A DNA stretch of 16,461 nucleotides from Desulfobacterales bacterium. Its GTDB lineage: Bacteria > Desulfobacterota > Desulfobacteria > Desulfobacterales > Desulfobacteraceae. The translations under genes were made by a program, and so were the position numbers. A model generated the notes under the pieces. It did not search any database. It was given only the letters and a program-made list of their open reading frames with translations, and was not told the DNA's origin. How positions within the stretch are numbered: the first letter of the stretch is position 1; every line of letters begins with the position of its first letter. This document shows, in pieces, positions 6,350 to 12,999 of the stretch. The stretch covers positions 1-16,461 of the forward strand of contig JAKSBB010001116.1 in the NCBI GenBank assembly GCA_022361315.1, in the 5' to 3' direction.

Positions 6350-9300
6350 TCAATCTTTGGGTGTCTCCGTGTTTGTTTCCCCCTTGAGACTTTCGCCCAT
6401 GACCCGGCGAATTTTAGCAGAGAGGGCCTTGGGGATCATGGGTTTCAGTAAAAAGCCTTTAACGCCTATGCTTTCGGCTTTCTCTTCGTTCATGGTTTCG
6501 CTGAACCCCGTACACAGGAGGATAGGAATCTGGGGACTGATCTTAATCATCTCTTTGGCCAGACGGTCTCCGGCCATACCCGGCATGGCAATATCTGAGA
6601 TTACCAGGTCGAACCGCTCCGGTGCTGCCCTGAATGCTTCAAGGGCCTTTAGACTGTTTGTAAAGGGGATTACTTTGTACCCCATCCGTTTAAGGAGCTG
6701 GGTCTCCATGGATATAATCTGGGGCTCGTCATCCACAAGAAGAACTGTTTCCGTACCGTTTATGATCGGGCTTTCAACCTTGGTTTCCCAGGCGGTGCCG
6801 TCTGCCGGGGCCTGGGGAAGGTACAGGTGAAAGGCGGCGCCTTTTTCCGGTGCGCTGTCAACCTTGAGACGGCCGCCGATGCCCATGACGATACCGTGTA
6901 CCACGGCAAGCCCCATACCGGTACCCCGGCCCTTCTCCTTTGTGGTGAAAAAGGGGTCAAATATATTTTCCTGGATGTCTTCGGGGATGCCGGGACCTGT
7001 ATCAATGACGCTCAATTTGACATACTCTCCCGGCAGAAGATCCCGCTCTTCCCCCATGCTTAACGATACGTTTTTGAGGATCACGGTCAGGGTACCGCCG
7101 GTGGCTTCCATGGCATGGAAGGCATTGGTGGCCAGATTGATAAGAATCTGGTGGATCTGGGTCGGATCGGCGGTGACCATACCGCAATCTCTTTCGATTT
7201 CCTGGGAGATCTCAATGGTGGCGGGGATTGTCGCCCGGAGCAGTTTCAAGGCCTCTTTAATGACAGGGGCAAGTTTCACCGGCATGGGCGCTGCCTGGGA
7301 CTGGCGGGAAAAGGCCAGGATTTGAGCCACCAGCTCCTTGGCCCTCATGGCGCTGGCATAAATCTGGTCGAGGCCGTGACGCAGCGGACTGTCCTCGGGG
7401 ATGTCGTTGAGCAACATCTCCGCAAATCCCATGATGGGAAACAGTATGTTATTAAAGTCATGGGCGATGCCTCCGGCCAGCGTACCGATGGATTCCATCT
7501 TCTGTGCCTGCCGCAGCTGCTTTTCCATCTGCAGGTCCTGGGTGACATCCTTGGCAAATCCGATCAATACATCCTCCGTAAACGGCACCGTATTCAGTCG
7601 TGCTATCCGCTGGCTGTTGTCCGGCCGGTTAAAGGTAAATTCTCCCTGGTACTTCTGGAGCCCGGGGGTCAGATCCAGGGGCAGGCTCATACTGTTCGGG
7701 GTGGTATGATCCGTAATCGTTTTTTGCTTAAGGTCGGAAAGAGATTGGCCTGTAAGGTCCTGGGCCGCAGGGTTGGCATCCAGATAGACGCCGGTACCGG
7801 CCGAGATCAGGAAAATGGCATCATTTGTCTTTTCAAACAGGGTACGGTACTGATTTTCGCTTTTTTGAAGCATGAGTTCCGCCTGTTTCCGGGTGGTGAT
7901 ATCCAGGGCGGAAAAGGTAATACCTTTGGACAGATCTGATCTGGAAAGGGGGGTTGACGAAAGCAGTACATGAATCTGTCCACCATCTTTTTTCTGCCAG
8001 ATGGTTTCCACGGTACCTGCTCCCTCCTGTTCTATCTGCCGGTATTTTTCTGTTCCCACATAGGTGTACTCCGCATCATTGGGGTAGAGTATCCGCGTAT
8101 CTTTTTCCAGGAGTTCGGCTCTGGTGTACCCGGTCATATCCAGAACCTTCTGGTTCAGCTTGGTAAATTTACGATGGGTAACGACACCGATCCCGATGGG
8201 TGAGGCACGAAATACACTTCTAAGGTAGGCTTCATTTTTCCTAATGTCAGCCTGCATCTTAGCCGTATCTGTCATATCCCTGAAGACCAACACCACACCG
8301 GTCAGGGCCCCGGAATTCGTTTTGATGGGAGATGCCCCGTCTGTGATTTTATACGCGTTGCCCGTTTTGGAGATCAATGTGGTTTCTCCGGTACGTGTGG
8401 TAGACTCACCGCTATCGAGGACGCTGCGGGCAGGATCTTTTTCAGTCAATCCTGTGGTATTGTCCACTGTCCGGAATATCTGGGCCAGGGGCATCCCTAT
8501 GGCCTGATCCGCCGGCCAGCCGGTGAGGGTTTCTGCCACCGGATTCATGAGGGTGATGACACCGGCATCATCTGTGGCGATAACCGCGTCCCCGATGGAA
8601 TGAAGGGTGGCTCTCAGGTTGGCTTCGGCCTGATTTCGATGTGCAAGTTGGGTTTTCAGTGCCCGGGTCTTGCTGCGAATTTTGTTTCGGAGCAAATAAT
8701 TTCCAAGCACAAGCAGGCCTATGACACCGATACTCCCCGCTGTACCTGCCAGAAACCATGCCGGCCATCGGCTGGCGGCGGTCTCCTGGTCGAGCCAACG
8801 GTCCAGGGACCGGTAATAAATGGAACTCTTATCTTCTTTTAAAGCAGATATGTGATGGTCGATTCGGCGGATCACTCCGGGATCCGTATCCGGTGCGAAG
8901 GCGTATTGAATACGGATGGGGTTGAACACCACACCGCTTTTTTCCACCCCGTAATCATCCGCGTGGCGGTGGCCGAACAGCCGGCTGACAACCCCCGCCC
9001 CGGCTGTCCCGTTGGATACCAGATCCAAAACACCGTGGTAATCCTCCGTCTCTACGAAACGGCATGAAATATTGAATTTGCGGAGAAGTTCCCTGAAAGC
9101 TGAATTGTAAATGTCCTGCCTGAGAAGTGCCACCGACAGGCCGGAGAGGTCCGTCAGGTCTCTTATTTCGGAATCCTTGGTCGTATATACCTGTCCCCAG
9201 TTTGTCAGCAGGGATTCCCGGCCGAAGCGCATGGTTTCCGCCCTGTTTTTGGAATAGGCAATGGCACATGTCAGATCTATATCGTTCTTTTCAAGCCGTA

Positions 9301-9538
9301 CCAGGCATTCATGAAAGCTGCTCCGGGTGTAGTTCAACTGCCATCCCTCCCGGTGGGCAATCCATTGAAGCACATCTGCAAACATGCCATGGGCCTTGCC
9401 CTGATCATCGGCAAAGATCATGGGGGGATTTTCATAAATACCTATTTTCAGTTGGGTTTCACCGGCACCCGCTACGGTGGCGGTCCCGCATATGAGGAGA
9501 ATTAAAACGAGCAATGATAAAAGATATCGCCGCGTCAT
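6350..9538 (-). CDS. Membrane hybrid histidine kinase: SBP-type sensor, three PAS, HisKA-HATPase, receiver
   Basis: This sensor of 1062 residues has a signal sequence (1-25) and an extracytoplasmic family-3 solute-binding-like domain (about 28-250; KIGIYENPPMIF, then GMFADVL). A membrane helix (259-283) and three PAS domains follow (about 305-425, 435-550, 560-670). The HisKA domain carries IAHDFNN with phospho-acceptor His693. The HATPase has its N box (Asn801, Asn805), G1 (DTGPG 846-850), F box (FDPFFTTK) and G2 (GRGTGMGLA, 870-878). The C-terminal receiver has Asp936-Asp937, phospho-acceptor Asp982 (SDIAMPG), Thr1010 and Lys1032, all intact. Ligands of such sensors are usually amino acids or similar small solutes; the specific one is unknown. 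There is no DNA-binding output, and no HPt or response regulator gene nearby, so the phosphoryl target is open. It is the first gene of the operon with the PP2C phosphatase and RsbW-like kinase. Confidence 0.95.
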   Translation of the reverse strand: MTRRYLLSLLVLILLICGTATVAGAGETQLKIGIYENPPMIFADDQGKAHGMFADVLQWIAHREGWQLNYTRSSFHECLVRLEKNDIDLTCAIAYSKNRAETMRFGRESLLTNWGQVYTTKDSEIRDLTDLSGLSVALLRQDIYNSAFRELLRKFNISCRFVETEDYHGVLDLVSNGTAGAGVVSRLFGHRHADDYGVEKSGVVFNPIRIQYAFAPDTDPGVIRRIDHHISALKEDKSSIYYRSLDRWLDQETAASRWPAWFLAGTAGSIGVIGLLVLGNYLLRNKIRSKTRALKTQLAHRNQAEANLRATLHSIGDAVIATDDAGVITLMNPVAETLTGWPADQAIGMPLAQIFRTVDNTTGLTEKDPARSVLDSGESTTRTGETTLISKTGNAYKITDGASPIKTNSGALTGVVLVFRDMTDTAKMQADIRKNEAYLRSVFRASPIGIGVVTHRKFTKLNQKVLDMTGYTRAELLEKDTRILYPNDAEYTYVGTEKYRQIEQEGAGTVETIWQKKDGGQIHVLLSSTPLSRSDLSKGITFSALDITTRKQAELMLQKSENQYRTLFEKTNDAIFLISAGTGVYLDANPAAQDLTGQSLSDLKQKTITDHTTPNSMSLPLDLTPGLQKYQGEFTFNRPDNSQRIARLNTVPFTEDVLIGFAKDVTQDLQMEKQLRQAQKMESIGTLAGGIAHDFNNILFPIMGFAEMLLNDIPEDSPLRHGLDQIYASAMRAKELVAQILAFSRQSQAAPMPVKLAPVIKEALKLLRATIPATIEISQEIERDCGMVTADPTQIHQILINLATNAFHAMEATGGTLTVILKNVSLSMGEERDLLPGEYVKLSVIDTGPGIPEDIQENIFDPFFTTKEKGRGTGMGLAVVHGIVMGIGGRLKVDSAPEKGAAFHLYLPQAPADGTAWETKVESPIINGTETVLLVDDEPQIISMETQLLKRMGYKVIPFTNSLKALEAFRAAPERFDLVISDIAMPGMAGDRLAKEMIKISPQIPILLCTGFSETMNEEKAESIGVKGFLLKPMIPKALSAKIRRVMGESLKGETNTETPKD

Positions 9539-9555
9539 TTGTTGGAAGTGATCCT

Positions 9556-9584
9556 TTTCGCAAACGTGGTAAGCCCTTTCGCAA
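9556..9584 (-). repeat. Direct repeat TTTCGCAA, copies 21 bases apart
   Basis: TTTCGCAA occurs at 9556-9563 and again at 9577-9584, a spacing of 21 bases or two helical turns; with flanks, 10 of 11 bases agree (CCTTTTCGCAA and CCCTTTCGCAA). Both copies are in the leader of the hybrid kinase gene, between a -10-like element and the ATG. They could be binding sites for a dimeric regulator. Confidence 0.45.
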
Positions 9585-9605
9585 GGCGTAAGATCCGTCT
9601 ATTAA

Positions 9606-9611
9606 AGTATA
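9606..9611 (-). promoter_or_regulatory. Candidate -10 element of the signalling operon
   Basis: TATACT on the minus strand matches the -10 consensus at 5 of 6 positions and lies about 68 bases before the hybrid kinase ATG. No matching -35 is present at 15-18 bases, so the promoter may be weak or need an activator. Confidence 0.3.
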
Positions 9612-9676
9612 CCCGGCCGTGTTTGTAAAGACCTGAACACAAATTAAGACGGGACCTTTTCTCTTCTGGTTTATCG

Positions 9677-9705
9677 TTGACAGGTCCGGCACCTTGGGGT
9701 ATCTA
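9677..9705 (+). promoter_or_regulatory. Promoter of the mla operon
   Basis: A perfect -35 TTGACA (9677-9682) is followed after 17 bases by TATCTA (9700-9705; 3 of 6 to the -10 consensus, including the important first T and A). Transcription would begin near 9712, giving a leader of about 25 bases before mlaF with AAGG at 9722-9725. This is the only convincing promoter seen before the five plus-strand genes to 12789. Confidence 0.45.
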
Positions 9706-9736
9706 AAATGATCAATCTGATAAGGTAAGAGTAACC

Positions 9737-10519
9737 ATGGTCATTGTTAAAAATCTCGTTAAAACATACGGAAATGTGGTGGCATCCAACAAGCTGAGTT
9801 GCCGGTTTGAAACAGGGAAGGTCACTGTGATTCTCGGGGGCAGCGGATCAGGAAAAAGCACATTGTTGCGTCAGGTCACGGGGCTTGAAAAACCGGATTC
9901 CGGTGAAGTGCTTTTTGACGGTCTGGATCTGACAACAGCCACCCAGGACCAGCTCTATGAAAAACGGAAAAAGATGGGGATGCTGTTTCAGGGATCAGCC
10001 CTGTTCAATTATTTAAACATATTTGAAAATATCGCATTCCCGCTGCGGGAGCATACCGAGATTGCAGACAATGTGATAAAGACCATTGTTACCATGAAGC
10101 TGGAGATGGTTGGACTCAGGGGGACAGAAGCGTTGATGCCCTCGCAGTTATCCGGTGGGATGATGAAGCGGGTGGGGCTGGCCCGTGCGATTGTCATGGA
10201 TCCCAAGATTATATTCTACGACGAGCCGACATCCGGTCTGGATCCCATTTCCACGGGTGTCATCGATAAGCTGATCCGGGATTTGAACCGAAAACTGAAT
10301 ATCACATCCGTGGTGGTCTCCCACGATATTGAGTCCTGTTTCAGGATTGCAGACCGAATTATAATTCTCTTTTACGGAGATATTATTGCAGAGGGTACGG
10401 TGGAGGAGATCCGGAATTCAACGGACCCAAGGGTGATCCAATTTATAAACGGCAGCCCTGAAGGACCCATTCCCTTTACCCGTACCGATAAAAATTACCT
10501 GGATGAAATTTTAAGCTGA
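9737..10519 (+). CDS. mlaF: Mla phospholipid transport ATPase MlaF
   Basis: This is the cytoplasmic ATPase of the MlaFEDB complex in the inner membrane, which moves phospholipids between inner and outer membrane and maintains outer-membrane asymmetry. The product of 260 residues has Walker A GGSGSGKST (34-42), Q-loop Gln85, signature LSGGM (138-142), Walker B ending in FYDEPTSGLDP (160-170, catalytic Glu163) and switch His196. The C-terminal extension, with FINGSPEGPIPF and a final YLDEIL, resembles that of E. coli MlaF, which supports MlaF over other ABC ATPases. It is the first gene of the operon, 9 bases before mlaE. Confidence 0.93.
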   Translation: MVIVKNLVKTYGNVVASNKLSCRFETGKVTVILGGSGSGKSTLLRQVTGLEKPDSGEVLFDGLDLTTATQDQLYEKRKKMGMLFQGSALFNYLNIFENIAFPLREHTEIADNVIKTIVTMKLEMVGLRGTEALMPSQLSGGMMKRVGLARAIVMDPKIIFYDEPTSGLDPISTGVIDKLIRDLNRKLNITSVVVSHDIESCFRIADRIIILFYGDIIAEGTVEEIRNSTDPRVIQFINGSPEGPIPFTRTDKNYLDEILS

Positions 10520-10528
10520 TAGGATGCT

Positions 10529-11308
10529 ATGACTGTAATGTTAAACTTACCTGCCGCGCTGGGCCGATGGACACTGAACCGGATACAGATTTTCGGCAGA
10601 AGCGGCATCTTTCTCTGCCTTGCCGTTATTCAGGGATTTGTACGGCCGTTGCGGCCGGGGCGGCTGGTCAAGGAAATTGAGTTTATCGGATCCAAGTCGC
10701 TGCTGATCGTTTTTGTTACCGGATTGTTTACCGGTATGGTTCTGGGACTCCAGGGACACCATACCCTTACCCAGTTTGGTGCGGAGGCCCTTTTGGGATC
10801 TGCGGTGGCACTGTCCATCATACGGGAACTGGGGCCGGTACTCTGTGCACTGATGGTCACAGGCCGTGCCGGATCCGCCATGACAGCGGAAATCGGCATT
10901 ATGAAAATCACGGATCAATTCCCCGCCCTTGAGATGATGGCCATTGATCCGCTGAAATATGTGATCAGTCCGAAAATCCTGGCGGGAATCATCTCTCTGC
11001 CCCTGCTGACAGCATTTTTCAATGTGGTGGGGATATTCGGAGGCTACCTTGTGGGGGTAAAGCTGCTGGGGGTGAATGAGGGGGCGTATTTCGGAAAGAT
11101 GGTCTCCGCCGTAACATTCACCGACATTTTCGGAGGTGTCCTTAAATCGTTGACCTTCGGCCTTCTAATCGCCTGGATCTGTTCCTTTATGGGGTATACG
11201 GCACAGGCCACCACCGAGGGGGTGAGCCGTGCCACCACTCAGGCCGTGGTCTTTTCATCCCTGTCCATACTGGTCATGGATTATATCTTGACTTCTTTAC
11301 TGCTATAG
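10529..11308 (+). CDS. mlaE: Mla phospholipid transport permease MlaE
   Basis: This is the inner-membrane permease subunit of the MlaFEDB lipid transporter. Of 259 residues, it has an amphipathic N-terminal helix (about 10-45) and hydrophobic segments near 56-76, 92-112, 150-178, 205-222 and 240-259. The family motif around RELGPVLCALMVTGRAGSAM (99-118), with AEIGIMKITDQ directly after it, and EMMAIDPLKYVISP (135-148) are the permease signature shared with E. coli MlaE and plant TGD1. AGGA at 10521-10524 serves the ATG at 10529. An ATG at 10538 is an alternative start three residues in. It is tightly packed after mlaF and before mlaD. Confidence 0.93.
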   Translation: MTVMLNLPAALGRWTLNRIQIFGRSGIFLCLAVIQGFVRPLRPGRLVKEIEFIGSKSLLIVFVTGLFTGMVLGLQGHHTLTQFGAEALLGSAVALSIIRELGPVLCALMVTGRAGSAMTAEIGIMKITDQFPALEMMAIDPLKYVISPKILAGIISLPLLTAFFNVVGIFGGYLVGVKLLGVNEGAYFGKMVSAVTFTDIFGGVLKSLTFGLLIAWICSFMGYTAQATTEGVSRATTQAVVFSSLSILVMDYILTSLLL

Positions 11309-11325
11309 GATTTAAATTAATCACC

Positions 11326-11763
11326 ATGTATAAAAAAAGTACGGAAATTTCAGTGGGCCTCTTCATGATTCTTGGCATGACCTGCCTGATATATCTCTCC
11401 GTCAACCTGGGGGCTGTGGAATTGTTTGGGTCTGACACATACAATATCTCGGCCACATTCGGCTCCATAGAAGGGCTGGAACCCGGGGCCTCAGTGGAGA
11501 TTGCCGGGGTGCCGGTGGGTAAAGTCAAGCGGATCTCGCTGGAAGAGTACAACGCCCGGGTGGACATGGAAATTCGTCAGGGTACTGAAATCAGCGATGA
11601 TACCATCGCATCCATCCGTACCAAAGGCATCATCGGGGATAAGTTTATTAAGTTGTCTCCCGGTGGGTCCGAAGATATTCTGGGAGAGAATGACGCACTG
11701 ATGGATACCGAATCCGCCATCAGCATAGAAGAATTGATCAGCAAATATATTTTCGAAAAGTAG
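11326..11763 (+). CDS. mlaD: Mla lipid-binding MCE protein MlaD
   Basis: This is the periplasmic, inner-membrane-anchored MCE-domain protein. In E. coli it forms a hexameric ring on MlaE and passes lipids to MlaC. One membrane helix (about 7-29) is followed by a single MCE domain (about 38-115) with its typical wording: ATFGSIEGLEPGASVEIAGV (43-62), VGKVKRISL and ASIRTKGIIGDKFIKLSPG (95-113). At 145 residues it is shorter than E. coli MlaD (about 180), with a brief C-terminal tail ending in IEELISKYIFEK, so the central helix bundle of the ring is probably reduced. It lies 17 bases after mlaE and 8 bases before the STAS gene. Confidence 0.9.
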   Translation: MYKKSTEISVGLFMILGMTCLIYLSVNLGAVELFGSDTYNISATFGSIEGLEPGASVEIAGVPVGKVKRISLEEYNARVDMEIRQGTEISDDTIASIRTKGIIGDKFIKLSPGGSEDILGENDALMDTESAISIEELISKYIFEK

Positions 11764-11771
11764 ATACAGTC

Positions 11772-12113
11772 ATGGGATTTTCAATTAACACCAAAGAAGA
11801 AAACGGTATTGCACTGATTTTTGTTGAGGGGGAAATCGACATGTTCACTTCTCCGAACCTCAGGGATACCATGCTGCCCTTTTTTAAACCGTCCACACCC
11901 GGGGTCGTCGTTGATCTGAGCGGGGTTTCTTTTATGGACAGCTCGGGAATTGCCACCCTGGTGGAAGGACTCCAATGGAGCAAGAAAGAGGACCGTAAGT
12001 TTATACTGACCGGGCTTGGAGATACTGTATTTAACGCGTTGTCCCTTACAAAGCTGGATAAGGTGTTTGCCATTGAACCGGATGCCGATGCGGCCCTTGC
12101 TGCAATGGAATAG
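11772..12113 (+). CDS. STAS-domain protein, MlaB position, with SpoIIAA-type serine loop
   Basis: This single STAS domain of 113 residues sits where a MlaB is expected, between mlaD and mlaC. In E. coli, MlaB is the STAS subunit that binds MlaF and supports its activity, so the position argues for that role. The sequence, however, is close to the SpoIIAA/RsbV anti-anti-sigma type: VEGEIDMFTSPNLRD (18-32), then VVVDLSGVSFMDSSGIATLV (45-64), where Ser57 corresponds to the serine phosphorylated in B. subtilis SpoIIAA (Ser58 in SFMDSSG). As I recall, E. coli MlaB has Thr in this position. A PP2C phosphatase and an RsbW-like kinase are encoded by the divergent operon. The start has no clear Shine-Dalgarno sequence, suggesting coupling to mlaD. 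Either function, or both, is possible. Confidence 0.9.
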   Translation: MGFSINTKEENGIALIFVEGEIDMFTSPNLRDTMLPFFKPSTPGVVVDLSGVSFMDSSGIATLVEGLQWSKKEDRKFILTGLGDTVFNALSLTKLDKVFAIEPDADAALAAME

Positions 12114-12159
12114 TATGTAGATAAACGGTCGAAGCATTTTTAAAGGGGGGAGCTGCGGA

Positions 12160-12789
12160 ATGACGAAACTGGGTGCCACAATCAAAGCTGTTTGTATTCA
12201 TTCCATCCTCATTGGTTTAATCCCAGGAATCGTTCTCGGGCTACTTCTCCTGACACCGGTACAGGCTGAAACCGCATCCCCAAAGGTTCAGCTTGAATCC
12301 ACCATCCAAAGCATTCTTACGGTACTCCGTGATCCCGCCCTGAAATCTGACACCCGGCAGGAGGAAAAACGGGAAAAGCTGCGCAGCATAGCCAGGCAGC
12401 GGTTTGATTACCGCAAGATGTCCCAGCTCAGCCTCGGCAGACATTGGCGGGACCGTTCTGAAGTGGAAAAGGCTTCTTTTACAAAACTTTTCGGCAATCT
12501 GCTTGAAGACACCTATATGGACAAGATTGACGATTATACCGACGAACATGTGGCATTCGTCAACGAACGGCTCACAAAAAAGAAGGCCCAGGTGGATACC
12601 AAAATCATCACCAAAGATTTGGAAATCCCCATAAATTACAGGATGTACCGGAAGAAAGACGGCCGATGGATGATCTATGATATGGTTATCGAAGGTGTCA
12701 GTATGATCGGTAATTACCGGTCTCAGTTCGGTCAAATCCTCGAACGCCAGTCTTTTGATGAACTGGTGGAAAAGTTGAGAAATAAGTAA
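12160..12789 (+). CDS. mlaC: Periplasmic phospholipid-binding protein MlaC
   Basis: This is the soluble periplasmic carrier that ferries phospholipids between the inner-membrane MlaFEDB complex and the outer-membrane MlaA complex. The 209 residues begin with a signal peptide (about 1-36, long hydrophobic stretch LIPGIVLGLLLL, likely cleavage after PVQA). The mature part shows the MlaC/Ttg2D pattern: FDYRKMSQLSLGRHWRD (84-100), FTKLFGNLLEDTYM, a strand pair with VDTKIITKDLEIPINYRMY, DGRWMIYDMVIEGVSMIGNY (168-187) and a last helix FGQILERQSFDELVEKL. The ribosome site is strong (AAGGGGGGAG, 12143-12152). It is the last gene of the operon; no clear terminator follows within 210 bases. Confidence 0.93.
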   Translation: MTKLGATIKAVCIHSILIGLIPGIVLGLLLLTPVQAETASPKVQLESTIQSILTVLRDPALKSDTRQEEKREKLRSIARQRFDYRKMSQLSLGRHWRDRSEVEKASFTKLFGNLLEDTYMDKIDDYTDEHVAFVNERLTKKKAQVDTKIITKDLEIPINYRMYRKKDGRWMIYDMVIEGVSMIGNYRSQFGQILERQSFDELVEKLRNK

Positions 12790-12899
12790 TAGTCAAAATA
12801 TTCGATTTCTATTCAGCCCTATAAAGCGGGCATATCCCTAAAATTTAACCCGGTATAAGAACAGGCAAGACGAGACGATTGGATCGCTTGCATGCCGTA

Positions 12900-12928
12900 T
12901 TGCTGTTGTTTGCTCATTTTATTCTAAT
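12900..12928 (+). promoter_or_regulatory. Candidate promoter of the chemoreceptor gene
   Basis: TTGCTG (12900-12905, 3 of 6 to the -35 consensus), 17 bases, then TCTAAT (12923-12928, 5 of 6 to the -10 consensus). A transcript would start near 12935, leaving a leader of about 65 bases. A perfect TTGACA at 12966-12971 has no usable -10 behind it. Confidence 0.3.
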
Positions 12929-12999
12929 CAATACCTAATCAACGGATGTTAAACCACCCCTGATGTTGACACAAATATCCGTATTTAGGGTGGAATGAA

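Noticed and set aside
7115..7939. Plus-strand open frame of 274 residues opposite the hybrid kinase
   Set aside because: It is the shadow of the kinase's conserved HisKA and PAS coding sequence; its translation is low-complexity and resembles no protein.
12860..12907. Imperfect inverted repeats after mlaC as a possible terminator
   Set aside because: The nested stems (GCAAG/CTTGC and AACAG..CTGTT) have bulges and no T run follows, so I do not call it a terminator.
12966..12971. Perfect -35 hexamer TTGACA before the chemoreceptor
   Set aside because: No -10 hexamer occurs at 16-18 bases (GGTGGA is there), and a start from it would leave almost no leader.
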